Source of the DNA: Mesorhizobium sp. | Lineage (GTDB): Bacteria; Pseudomonadota; Alphaproteobacteria; Rhizobiales; Rhizobiaceae | Assembly: GCA_004020315.1 (NCBI GenBank) | Contig: SAQG01000003.1 | Location: forward strand, 124,001-188,000 | Length of the DNA stretch: 64,000 bases | Reading direction: 5' to 3' | Part shown: piece by piece, positions 35,782-43,265 of the stretch | Layout of the letters: each line of letters begins with the position of its first letter | How positions within the stretch are numbered: the stretch's first letter is position 1 | Made by a program: the position numbers and the translations under genes | Notes under the pieces: model-generated | The model's database searches: none | What the model was told of the DNA's origin: nothing | What the model saw: only the letters and a program-made list of their open reading frames with translations

Positions 35782-37716
35782 TTATGCTGCTTTGCGGCCG
35801 CGCGCGGCAAGCCATGCCTCGGTCAGTTTCTCGAAGCGCGACGCCATGTCGGCCACCGCCTCTTCGTCCGACATCTTGCCCGCAAGCCATTGTTCGGCCG
35901 CGTTAATGAAGATGGTGCGACCGACGGCGAAGCCCTTGACGATAGGCGCCTTGGCGGTGGCGGCGAAGGCCGCCTCCAGTTCGTCCTGCGGCGCTTCCAG
36001 GCCGAGCAGCACAATCCCGCGGCACCACGGATCGTTCTTCAGGATCACCGCTTCGATCTTTGCCCAAGCGCCGGCTGAAGCCTGCGGTTCGAGCTTCCAC
36101 CAGTCGGGCTTGATACCAAGTGCGTAGAGTTCCTCGAGCGCGCGCGGGATCGTCGTGTCATCGAGCTTGCCGTGCTTGCCGGCGATGATCTCGATCAGCA
36201 GTTCGCGGCCGACCTTGCGTGCCGCCTCGAACAGGCTCCGCAGCTTCTGCTGCTGCTCGGTCTTCAGCGCCTCCGGGTCGTCGGGGTGATAGAAGCACAG
36301 GCATTTGATGCAATGGTCGACCGGCCACTCGATCAATTGCGAGCCGATATCCTGCGAGAATTCGAAACGAAGCGGCCGCGATCCGGGCAGTTCGACCGGC
36401 CGGCCGAGCCAGGCGAAGGAATGGCGGGCAAATTCGAACATTGCCTCGCGGCCGTATTTCTCGTCGAGCAGCATGCCGTAACCAGCGCGGCCGGCCGCGA
36501 CCTTTGCCGCCGCCTTGACCGTCAGCACCTTGAAATCATGGATGCGCGACGGGTCGGCGCCGGCTTTCGCCGCGACATCGTCAAGCTGGATACGGTGGTC
36601 GCAGGCCAGCGCCATCAGCGAGGGAATATCGCGCCGGCGCGTCGTCGCCCAATGGATATGGTTGATCGCCTCGTCCTTGCGCAGCGCCAGATGCTTGCTG
36701 CCGTTCTTCAGGAAGAACTGCAATTCCTCGAAGGTCGGATATTCCGGCGCACAGAGCAGCCGCGACACGGCGAAGGCGCCGCAGGCATTGGCCCAGGTCG
36801 CCGCCGTCTCAAGGCTTTCCTCGCCGAGCCAGCCGCGCAGGAAACCGGACATGAAGGCATCGCCGGCGCCCAGCACATTATAGACCTCGATCGGAAAACC
36901 CTTGCCGACAATGCCGTCTTCGAGATCGTCGCTGATCGGTCCGTCATAGACGATGCAGCCCATGGCGCCGCGTTTCAAGACGATGGTGGCCTTGGACAGC
37001 GACCGGATCGTCTTCAACGCGCTCAGGCAATCGTCAGTGCCGGAGGCGATCATGATCTCTTCTTCGGTGCCGACGATCAGGTCGCAGTCGGGCAGCACCG
37101 TCTTCAGCTGGGCGGAGACCCGGTCGGATTTCACGTAGCGTTCGAAGCCTTCGGCGTGGCCGGCAAGGCCCCAGAGATTGGGGCGGTAGTCGATGTCGAA
37201 CACCACCTTGCCGCCATTGCCCTTGATGGCGCGGATCGCCTTGCGCTGCGCGGCATCGCTGTTGGGTCGTGAAAAATGCGTTCCGGTGACGACGATGGCG
37301 CGTGCCGAGGCGATGAAGTTTTCATCGATATCGTCTTCCGAAAGCGCCATGTCGGCGCAGTCGCTGCGATAGAAGATCATCGGCGAGACGCCCTCGTCCT
37401 CGACCGACAACAGCACCAGCGCCGTCAGCCGGTCCGGGTCGGTCTTGATGCCGGCCACGGAAACGCCCTCGCGTGTCAGCTGCTCGCGGATGAAGCGGCC
37501 CATCTGCTCGTCGCCGACGCGGGTAAGCAGCGCCGAGCGCAGGCCGAGCCTTGCCGTGCCGACCGAAATGTTGGCCGGACAGCCGCCGACCGACTTGGCA
37601 AAGGAAGTAATGTCCTCCAGGCGCGAGCCGATCTGCTGGCCGTAGAGGTCGACGGAGGCGCGGCCAATGGTGATGACGTCGAGCGGCGCATGTTTCGCGT
37701 CCACGGCTTCGCCCAT
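35782..37716 (-). CDS. iolC: 5-dehydro-2-deoxygluconokinase IolC fused to DUF2090 (aldolase-like) domain
   Basis: A 644-residue fusion. Residues 1-330 are a PfkB/ribokinase-type kinase (ITIGRASVDLYGQQIG at the start, GGCPANISVGTARLG, and the catalytic GAGDAFMSGFLRG near 290) that phosphorylates 5-dehydro-2-deoxygluconate. Residues 335-640 are DUF2090, a class I aldolase-like barrel (SLMALACDHRIQLDD, then IKCLCFYHPDD) that probably cleaves the product to DHAP and malonate semialdehyde, the IolJ step. No separate iolJ is in the window. It is first in the operon, with an IolR-type site upstream. Confidence 0.96.
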   Translation of the reverse strand: MGEAVDAKHAPLDVITIGRASVDLYGQQIGSRLEDITSFAKSVGGCPANISVGTARLGLRSALLTRVGDEQMGRFIREQLTREGVSVAGIKTDPDRLTALVLLSVEDEGVSPMIFYRSDCADMALSEDDIDENFIASARAIVVTGTHFSRPNSDAAQRKAIRAIKGNGGKVVFDIDYRPNLWGLAGHAEGFERYVKSDRVSAQLKTVLPDCDLIVGTEEEIMIASGTDDCLSALKTIRSLSKATIVLKRGAMGCIVYDGPISDDLEDGIVGKGFPIEVYNVLGAGDAFMSGFLRGWLGEESLETAATWANACGAFAVSRLLCAPEYPTFEELQFFLKNGSKHLALRKDEAINHIHWATTRRRDIPSLMALACDHRIQLDDVAAKAGADPSRIHDFKVLTVKAAAKVAAGRAGYGMLLDEKYGREAMFEFARHSFAWLGRPVELPGSRPLRFEFSQDIGSQLIEWPVDHCIKCLCFYHPDDPEALKTEQQQKLRSLFEAARKVGRELLIEIIAGKHGKLDDTTIPRALEELYALGIKPDWWKLEPQASAGAWAKIEAVILKNDPWCRGIVLLGLEAPQDELEAAFAATAKAPIVKGFAVGRTIFINAAEQWLAGKMSDEEAVADMASRFEKLTEAWLAARGRKAA

Positions 37717-37813
37717 TCGAACCTCCCATCAGCCTTGTTGTCTTGGGTAACACGCGCGAGCGGCAGCGTCGCGCCAGCAATATGAAATAATAATTCCAAT
37801 CCATAGTCAATAT

Positions 37814-37827
37814 GGAACGCGTATTCC
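37814..37827. promoter_or_regulatory. IolR operator, GGAA-N6-TTCC, upstream of iolC
   Basis: GGAA-CGCGTA-TTCC is a perfect match to the GGAA-N6-TTCC pattern described for IolR in Sinorhizobium meliloti. It lies in the gap between the iolR stop and the iolC start, about 100 bases before iolC. An additional ATTCC half-site lies at 37793-37797. Confidence 0.75.
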
Positions 37828-37846
37828 TTTGCTGAAAAGTAGCCTG

Positions 37847-38692
37847 TCAGGCCTTGCGCTTGCGGCCGGCATCGCGCCGCTTCTCGCCAACGGCAACGGT
37901 CAGCGCCATGGCCAGCGCCATCGTCGCCGACAGCGAGCGGAAGCCGGCGAAATCGGCCTCGGCGACCTCGAACCAGACCTTGGCGAACTGGGCGAGCGGC
38001 GAGAACGAGCTGTCGGTGATCGCCACGATCGGCACGCCTTGCTCGAAGATGACGCGCGCCTCCTCGATCGCCGCCGGCGCATAGGGTGAGAAACTGATGG
38101 CGATGACGGCATCCCTGGGCGAGGCAAAGCTGATCATCTCGGCGTTGAGGCCCGCGGCCGATTCGATCAGCTGGTTGCGGATCTTCAGCTTGCCCAGCGC
38201 ATAGGCGATGTAGGAGGCGACCGGATAGGAACGGCGCTTGGCCAGCACATAGATCGTCTCCGCCTTCGCCAGCAAGGCGATCGCGTCTTCGAAATGCTCT
38301 TCGTTCAGCCTGCCTGAAATATCGTTGAGCGAGGTGCTGGCCGCGGCGACGAAGCCGTCGAAAATCGCCCGGTGACCGGCGCCTTCCTCGGCCTTGGCGC
38401 GCAATGCCGCAAGCCTTTCGTCATAGGACGAATTGCGCTCACGCAGCCGCTCGCGAAACACCAGCTGCAGGCTGGTGAAGCCGTCGAAGCCGAGCTGTTG
38501 GGCGAAGCGGATCAGGGTCGAAGGCTGTACGCCGGCGGAGGCGGCGATGCTGGCGGCGGTGCCGAAGGCAATATCGTCGGGATTATCGAGCGCATAGGCG
38601 GCGATCTGCGCGATACGCTTGGGCAGGCTTTGGCGCCGTTCCAGGATCGTCGCACGTAGCGTCTCGAAATCGCGGGGCACCCGTTCGTCCAT
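37847..38692 (-). CDS. iolR: RpiR-family repressor IolR
   Basis: A 281-residue RpiR regulator: an N-terminal HTH_6 domain (LPKRIAQIAAYALDNPDDIAFGTAASIAASAGVQPSTLIRFAQQLGFDGFTSLQLVFRERLRE) and a C-terminal SIS sugar-phosphate domain from about residue 125 (IYVLAKRRSYPVASYIAYALGKL and SFSPYAPAAIEEARV). Gene position before iolC and divergent from the iolY-like gene matches S. meliloti iolR, a repressor relieved by an inositol-pathway intermediate. GGAGCGACT precedes ATG 38692. Confidence 0.92.
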   Translation of the reverse strand: MDERVPRDFETLRATILERRQSLPKRIAQIAAYALDNPDDIAFGTAASIAASAGVQPSTLIRFAQQLGFDGFTSLQLVFRERLRERNSSYDERLAALRAKAEEGAGHRAIFDGFVAAASTSLNDISGRLNEEHFEDAIALLAKAETIYVLAKRRSYPVASYIAYALGKLKIRNQLIESAAGLNAEMISFASPRDAVIAISFSPYAPAAIEEARVIFEQGVPIVAITDSSFSPLAQFAKVWFEVAEADFAGFRSLSATMALAMALTVAVGEKRRDAGRKRKA

Positions 38693-38790
38693 AGTCGCTC
38701 CGCCCAAACCCATCAGCCGATGCCGTGTGTGCCCCATCATAACGAGCCTGTGCAAGAAGGCCATAAAAAATGAGCCATGCGTTCCATTCC

Positions 38791-38815
38791 TGGATAAAAT
38801 GGATTAATTCATCCA
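38791..38815. promoter_or_regulatory. TGGAT repeats in the iolR/iolY divergent promoter
   Basis: TGGAT at 38791, then a dyad TGGAT-TAATTC-ATCCA at 38800-38815, lies 30 bases before the iolY-like start in an AT-rich stretch. It is a candidate operator for control of the divergent pair; no perfect GGAA-N6-TTCC is seen here. Confidence 0.5.
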
Positions 38816-38844
38816 CGCAATCTTTCTGACGCGGAGGCAAGGGA

Positions 38845-39954
38845 ATGGTCGGAGTCGGTCTCATCGGCACGGGCTTCATGGGCAAGTGTCACGCTATTGC
38901 CTGGAACGCGGTCGGCACCGTCTTTCCGGATGTGGCCAAGCCAAGGCTGGTCCATCTCGGCGAGGTCGATGATGACCTTGCCAAACGCCGTGCGACCGAG
39001 TTCGGCTTCGCCAAGGGCTCCGGCGACTGGCGCGCCGTCGTCGATGATCCGGATGTCGATATCGTCTCGCTGACCACGCCGAACCAGTTCCACCCGGAAA
39101 TGGCTATCGCCATCCTCGAAGCCGGCAAGCATCTGTGGTGCGAAAAACCGATGGCGCCGAGCTTTGCCGAGGCGCAAGCCATGGCGGCGGCGGCCCAAAA
39201 GTCCGGCAAGGTGGCCGCTCTCGGCTACAACTACATCCAGAATCCGGCCATCCGCCATATCGGTTTGCTGCTTGACGAGAAGATCATCGGTGAGGTCAAC
39301 CATCTGCGCATCGAGATGGACGAGGATTTCATGGCCGATTCGGAGGCGCTGTTCTTCTGGAAGCACGAGGCGGCGTCCGGTTACGGCGCGCTCGACGATT
39401 TCGCCGTGCATCCGCTGTCGCTGATCGCGGTGCTGTTCGGACGGGTCGCCCGCGTCATGTGCGACATGGCAAAACCCTATGCCGATCGCCGCATCGCGTC
39501 TGGCGGGCGCCGGGCGGTCGAGACCTACGACATCGCCAGCGTGCTGATGCATCTCGAAAACGGCATTGCCGGCACGCTGCTGGTCAATCGTTCGGCCTGG
39601 GGCCGCAAGGGCCGGATCGCCATCCAGATCTTCGGCTCGAAGGGCTCGATCCTCTACGACCAGGAGCGGATGAACGAGTTCCAGCTTTACCTGACATCCG
39701 ACCGCCCGACCGAGCAAGGCTACCGAACCATCCTGGTGGCGCCACACCACAAGCCCTACGACGCCTTCCTGCCGGCACCCGGCCACGGCCTCGGCTTCAA
39801 CGACCTCAAGATCATCGAATGCCGCGAGCTTTTGACGCGGCTTGCCGGCAAGCCGGCGCGCATCATCGATTTCGACGAAGGACTCGAAATCGAGCGCACC
39901 GTGCACGCCATGGCACGCTCGTTCGAGGAGCAGCGCTGGATCGCGGTACGGTAA
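38845..39954 (+). CDS. iolY: Gfo/Idh/MocA-family inositol dehydrogenase (IolY-like)
   Basis: A 369-residue NAD(P)-dependent oxidoreductase: Rossmann motif GVGLIGTGFMGKCHAIAWN at the start, the hallmark WCEKPMAPSFAEAQAMAAAA near residue 100, and GYGALDDFAVHPLSLIAVLFG near 183 where the catalytic His is expected. Its place next to iolR, divergent, is the same as iolY in S. meliloti, linked to scyllo-inositol or related isomers. The substrate is inferred from context. It could equally act on methylated or aminated inositols given the moc-like genes nearby. Confidence 0.85.
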   Translation: MVGVGLIGTGFMGKCHAIAWNAVGTVFPDVAKPRLVHLGEVDDDLAKRRATEFGFAKGSGDWRAVVDDPDVDIVSLTTPNQFHPEMAIAILEAGKHLWCEKPMAPSFAEAQAMAAAAQKSGKVAALGYNYIQNPAIRHIGLLLDEKIIGEVNHLRIEMDEDFMADSEALFFWKHEAASGYGALDDFAVHPLSLIAVLFGRVARVMCDMAKPYADRRIASGGRRAVETYDIASVLMHLENGIAGTLLVNRSAWGRKGRIAIQIFGSKGSILYDQERMNEFQLYLTSDRPTEQGYRTILVAPHHKPYDAFLPAPGHGLGFNDLKIIECRELLTRLAGKPARIIDFDEGLEIERTVHAMARSFEEQRWIAVR

Positions 39955-39971
39955 CGGCTGCTTCCAGCCAG

Positions 39972-39999
39972 CCGCCGGCCGCGCTTCCGCGGCCGGCGG
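39972..39999. terminator. GC-rich hairpin between convergent iolY-like and aroG
   Basis: CCGCCGGCCGCG, loop CTTC, CGCGGCCGGCGG: a perfect 12-base stem between two convergent gene ends. No T run follows on either side, but the position suggests bidirectional transcript ending. Confidence 0.65.
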
Positions 40000-40011
40000 G
40001 TGTCCGCTGTC

Positions 40012-41103
40012 TCAGGCGGCTCCCGGACGGCTGGCGATCATGGTGCGCCGCGCTGACCGGCGCCGCTCGACGGCGTCGGCAAGGCCGTGCAGCACGGTCT
40101 CCGTGGTTGCCCAGTCGATGCAGCCGTCGGTAATGCTCTGGCCGTAGACCAGCGGCCTGCCGGGCAAGACGTCCTGCCGGCCGGCGACGAGGTTGCTTTC
40201 GATCATGACGCCGATGATGCGCTCGTCGCCTGCCGCGACCTGGCCAGCCACGTCGGCCGCCACCCTCGGCTGGTTCTCCGGTTTCTTGTTGCTGTTGGCG
40301 TGACTGACATCGATCATCAGCCGTGGCGCTACGCCGATCCGGCCGAGTTCCGCGCAGGCGGCAGCTATGCTCGTTGCGTCATAGTTCGGCACAATGCCGC
40401 CGCGCAGGATGACGTGGCAATCCTCGTTGCCGGTGGTCGTCGCGATGGCGCTGCGCCCGCCCTTCGTCACCGCCATGAAATGATGCGGCTGGGCGGCCGA
40501 CTTCACCGCCTCGGCGGCGATCCGCAGGCTGCCGTCGGTGCCATTCTTGAAGCCGACCGGGCAGGACAGGCCGGATGCGAGTTCGCGATGGATCTGGCTC
40601 TCGGTCGTGCGCGCGCCGATCGCGCCCCAGGCGACGAGGTCGGCAATGTATTGCGGGGTGGTCATGTCGAGGAATTCGGTCGCTGCCGGAAGACCGAGAT
40701 TGTTGACTGCGGAGAGCACGTTGCGGGCCAGCCTCAGTCCCTTGTCGATGTTGAAGCTGCCGTCCAGGTCGGGATCGTTGATCAAGCCCTTCCAGCCGAC
40801 CGTCGTGCGCGGCTTCTCGAAATACACGCGCATCACGATCTCCAGTCGGTCCGACAGGCTCTCGCGCAGCGCCGCCAGACGGCTGGCATAGTCGACGGCA
40901 GCGACCGGGTCGTGGATCGAACAGGGGCCGACGACAACGACCAGCCGGTCATCGGCGCCGGTCAGCACGGCGTGGATGGCGTTGCGTGACGCGGCAACGG
41001 TTCGCGTCGCCGTCAGCGTGCGCGGTATCTCCCGCATCACCTGGTCCGGCGTACTCAATTCCCTTATTTCCTTGACCCGAAGATCGTCTGTGGTGGTCAA
41101 CAC
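40012..41103 (-). CDS. aroG: 3-deoxy-7-phosphoheptulonate (DAHP) synthase, class I
   Basis: A 363-residue class I (AroF/G/H-type) DAHP synthase joining phosphoenolpyruvate and erythrose 4-phosphate, the first shikimate step. Motifs: DDRLVVVVGPCSIHDPVAAVDYA near residue 55, MRVYFEKPRTTVGWKGLINDPDLDGS near 92-117, ARTTESQIHRELASGLSCPVGFKNGTDG, and DVSHANSNKKPENQ with metal ligands. Rhizobia usually depend on a class II enzyme, so this may be a second isozyme. It is preceded by a leader peptide rich in Phe/Trp/Tyr and a terminator (attenuator), read here from the sequence. Confidence 0.95.
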   Translation of the reverse strand: MLTTTDDLRVKEIRELSTPDQVMREIPRTLTATRTVAASRNAIHAVLTGADDRLVVVVGPCSIHDPVAAVDYASRLAALRESLSDRLEIVMRVYFEKPRTTVGWKGLINDPDLDGSFNIDKGLRLARNVLSAVNNLGLPAATEFLDMTTPQYIADLVAWGAIGARTTESQIHRELASGLSCPVGFKNGTDGSLRIAAEAVKSAAQPHHFMAVTKGGRSAIATTTGNEDCHVILRGGIVPNYDATSIAAACAELGRIGVAPRLMIDVSHANSNKKPENQPRVAADVAGQVAAGDERIIGVMIESNLVAGRQDVLPGRPLVYGQSITDGCIDWATTETVLHGLADAVERRRSARRTMIASRPGAA

Positions 41104-41142
41104 GGCTTTCTGCTCCTGGTTGGGAGACCTGCCGGCTGAAAC

Positions 41143-41167
41143 AAAAAAGCCGCCAGGTCTGGCGGCT
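41143..41167 (-). terminator. Attenuator terminator upstream of aroG
   Basis: On the minus strand AGCCGCCA, loop GACC, TGGCGGCT form a perfect 8-base stem followed by a run of T (A 41143-41148 on the plus strand). It stands 25 bases after the leader-peptide stop and 40 before aroG. Its 5' arm GCCGCCAG is fully complementary to CTGGCGGC inside the leader frame (41214-41221), giving a competing antiterminator. Confidence 0.85.
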
Positions 41168-41191
41168 GTTCGGATGTTGTTGCTGCAATCT

Positions 41192-41269
41192 TCAGATCGA
41201 GCGCAATCCTCCCGCCGCCAGCGAGCTGCCGTAGCTAAAGTACCAGAACGAGGCGGTCAGGTGGATCAT
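41192..41269 (-). CDS. Aromatic-rich leader peptide of aroG (25 residues)
   Basis: The minus-strand frame ATG 41269 to TGA 41192 encodes 25 residues with Phe-Trp-Tyr-Phe-Ser-Tyr at positions 8-13. Five aromatic residues in six is the classic mark of an attenuation leader that senses charged Phe/Tyr/Trp tRNA. The codons just after (Leu-Ala-Ala at 17-19) contain the antiterminator strand CTGGCGGC. If ribosomes stall at the aromatic codons, CTGGCGGC can pair with the terminator arm and let aroG be read. An AGGG lies 6 bases before the ATG, but the predicted -10 box ends only 6 bases upstream, so the message may be leaderless. Confidence 0.8.
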   Translation of the reverse strand: MIHLTASFWYFSYGSSLAAGGLRSI

Positions 41270-41275
41270 GCCAGC

Positions 41276-41304
41276 CCTATAGCCGAAGCCAGGGCGCTTG
41301 TCAC
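41276..41304 (-). promoter_or_regulatory. Probable sigma70-type promoter of the aroG leader
   Basis: On the minus strand GTGACA (41304-41299), a 17-base spacer and TATAGG (41281-41276) resemble the -35 and -10 boxes. The start of transcription would fall at about 41270-41269, on or next to the leader ATG. Confidence 0.6.
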
Positions 41305-41317
41305 GCGTCCGATGATG

Positions 41318-42112
41318 CTACTCCGGCGACGACCCTGCAATATTCTGGTCGTAATCGACCAGTGACCCGGTCATGACGCCCGACTGCGGGCTGATCATAT
41401 AGGTGATCAGCCGGGCAAGCTGCGCCGGCTTCACCAACTGGCCCATCGGCTGCGCGGCTTCGGCCTTTTCCAGCCAGTCGTCCGGCGCGTCATGCCATTT
41501 CTTCTGCACGATCGCCTCGCCCTCGGTGTCCATCCAACCGGGCAGCACCGCGTTGCAGCGGATGCGATTGCTGCGGTAGGCATTGGCGACATTCTTGGTC
41601 AGCGTCATCAGCGCGCCTTTGCTCGACGAATAGGGCGTCAGGAACGACTGGCCGCAATGCGCCGACATCGACAGGACATTGACGATCGAGCCAGGCGCCT
41701 TGCGGTCGAGCAGGTGTGCCACCACACCTTGCATCAGGAAGAAGGGGCCGCGCACATTGGTCCGGAAGATCTGGTCGAAGAGATCCTCGGAGGTTTCGAC
41801 CAGCGAGCCGCGGGCCGAGGTGGCGGCGGCGTTGACCAGCGCGTTGATCGTGCCGAAATGAGCGATCGCCGTTTCCACGACCCGCTTGCAGTCGGCCACC
41901 ACTGAGACGTCGGCACTGATGAAGATAGCGTCGACGCCGCCCTTCCCAAGTGCGGCGACCGCCTTGTCGCCCTTCTCGTTGGAACGACCGACCAGCGCCA
42001 GGGCGCGGCAGCCCTCGTCGGCCAGCGCCTCGGCAACGGCGAAGCCGATGCCTTGCGCGCCGCCAGTGACGATAGCGCGTGTTTCTGAATTGCGATCGGC
42101 TGAACCGTTCAT
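41318..42112 (-). CDS. Short-chain dehydrogenase/reductase of the inositol region
   Basis: A 264-residue classical SDR: IVTGGAQGIGFAVAEALADEG at residue 14, NAAATSARG (in place of NNAG), VNVLSMSAHCGQSFLTPYSSSKGALMTLTKNVA with catalytic Ser/Tyr/Lys, and a C-terminal VDYDQNIAG in place of the common VDGG. It follows idhA by 22 bases in the same direction, so it probably works on an inositol derivative (an inosose or a methylated or aminated inositol). The substrate is inferred only from position. Confidence 0.88.
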   Translation of the reverse strand: MNGSADRNSETRAIVTGGAQGIGFAVAEALADEGCRALALVGRSNEKGDKAVAALGKGGVDAIFISADVSVVADCKRVVETAIAHFGTINALVNAAATSARGSLVETSEDLFDQIFRTNVRGPFFLMQGVVAHLLDRKAPGSIVNVLSMSAHCGQSFLTPYSSSKGALMTLTKNVANAYRSNRIRCNAVLPGWMDTEGEAIVQKKWHDAPDDWLEKAEAAQPMGQLVKPAQLARLITYMISPQSGVMTGSLVDYDQNIAGSSPE

Positions 42113-42134
42113 CGCCTTGCTCCTGTGCTTGATG

Positions 42135-43136
42135 TCAGACTGTCTTGTCGAGGCGAATGGTCTTGCCTTCCCTAGCCGATTTCAGCGCCGCGTCGGCAAG
42201 CCTCAGCGCGACGAGCCCGTCCATGCCGCTCGGCGCCGCCTTCTTGCCTGATGTCGCCGCCGCTATGAAGGCAGCGATCTCGTTGGCATAGGCGTCGAGG
42301 TAGCGGGTCATGAAGAAGTCGTGCAGCGGCGGGCGCGTATAGCCTTTCTCATTGGCCAGTTCGATCGACACCGGCCGCTGGTTCTCGGCCGCAACCATGC
42401 CTTTCGAGCCGTGCACCTCGATCCGCTGGTCGTAGCCATAGGTGGCCCGTCGCGAATTGGAGATGATGCACTGCTTGCCGGAGGCGGTTTCGAGGATGAC
42501 GCTGACGCTGTCGAAATCGCCGGCCTCGCCGATTTGTCTGTCGACCAGCACCGAGGCATGGGCGCTGACCGCCACCGGCTCCTCGCCGAGCAGGAAGCGC
42601 GCCATGTCGAAATCATGGATGGTCATGTCGCGGAAGATGCCGCCCGAGCGGCCGATATAGTCGAGCGGCGGCGGGCCGGGATCGCGCGACGTGATGGTCA
42701 CCATCTCGACGGTGCCGATGGCGCCGTCGTCGACCGCCTTGCGCACGGCGGCGAAATGCGGATCGAAGCGGCGGTTGAAGCCGACCATCAAAGTGGCGCC
42801 GGCCTTGTCGACCACGGCCAGGCATTCTTCCACTCGGCCGGCGTCGAGGTCGATCGGTTTCTCGCAGAAGATCGCCTTGCCGGCCTTGGCGAACCGCTCG
42901 ATCAGATCGGCATGGGTGTCGGTCGGCGTGCAGATGATGACCGCATCGATATCCCCGGCTTTTTCGATAGCCTCGATGCTGCGCACTTCCGCGCCATAGG
43001 CCGACGCCAGGTCGGTCGCCGCCTTCTCGAAGGCGTCCGCCACGGCGACCAATCTGGCCTGTGGATTGGAACCGACGGCACGGGCGTGGACCTTGCCGAT
43101 GCGGCCGGCACCGAGAAGAGCGAAGCGGAGAGACAT
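42135..43136 (-). CDS. idhA: Myo-inositol 2-dehydrogenase (IdhA/IolG)
   Basis: A 333-residue Gfo/Idh/MocA-family enzyme oxidising myo-inositol to 2-keto-myo-inositol with NAD. Motifs: RFALLGAGRIGKVHARAVGSNP at the start, FCEKPIDLDAGRVEECL (Lys) near residue 95, GFNRRFDPHFAAVRKAVDDGAIG, SGGIFRDMTIHDFDMARFLLGEEP with the catalytic Asp and His near 170-180, and HGSKGMVAAEN. It is the first step feeding IolE and lies in one operon with the importer upstream and the SDR downstream. It is related to rhizopine protein MocA of the same family. Confidence 0.95.
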   Translation of the reverse strand: MSLRFALLGAGRIGKVHARAVGSNPQARLVAVADAFEKAATDLASAYGAEVRSIEAIEKAGDIDAVIICTPTDTHADLIERFAKAGKAIFCEKPIDLDAGRVEECLAVVDKAGATLMVGFNRRFDPHFAAVRKAVDDGAIGTVEMVTITSRDPGPPPLDYIGRSGGIFRDMTIHDFDMARFLLGEEPVAVSAHASVLVDRQIGEAGDFDSVSVILETASGKQCIISNSRRATYGYDQRIEVHGSKGMVAAENQRPVSIELANEKGYTRPPLHDFFMTRYLDAYANEIAAFIAAATSGKKAAPSGMDGLVALRLADAALKSAREGKTIRLDKTV

Positions 43137-43265
43137 GGGAAATTCCTTTGAGGATTGTTCGAAATGGAAGTGCGTGTTTACTGCACCGTCCCGGGCGAAG
43201 CGCAGTAGATTTTCTTATCGCGTAGATCGGCGACGGGTCGATGACCCGCCGCGCCGGCATCCGCC

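Noticed and set aside
33188-36127. Very long plus-strand open frame (979 codons) across iolE/iolD
   Set aside because: The opposite strand encodes unmistakable IolE, IolD and the end of IolC. The composition (His/Arg/Gln rich) is typical of an antisense shadow.
40949-41188. 79-codon minus-strand frame reading through the aroG terminator
   Set aside because: It overlaps the attenuator hairpin and the aroG 5' end in another frame. The 25-codon frame at 41192-41269, with its aromatic run, is the better leader peptide.
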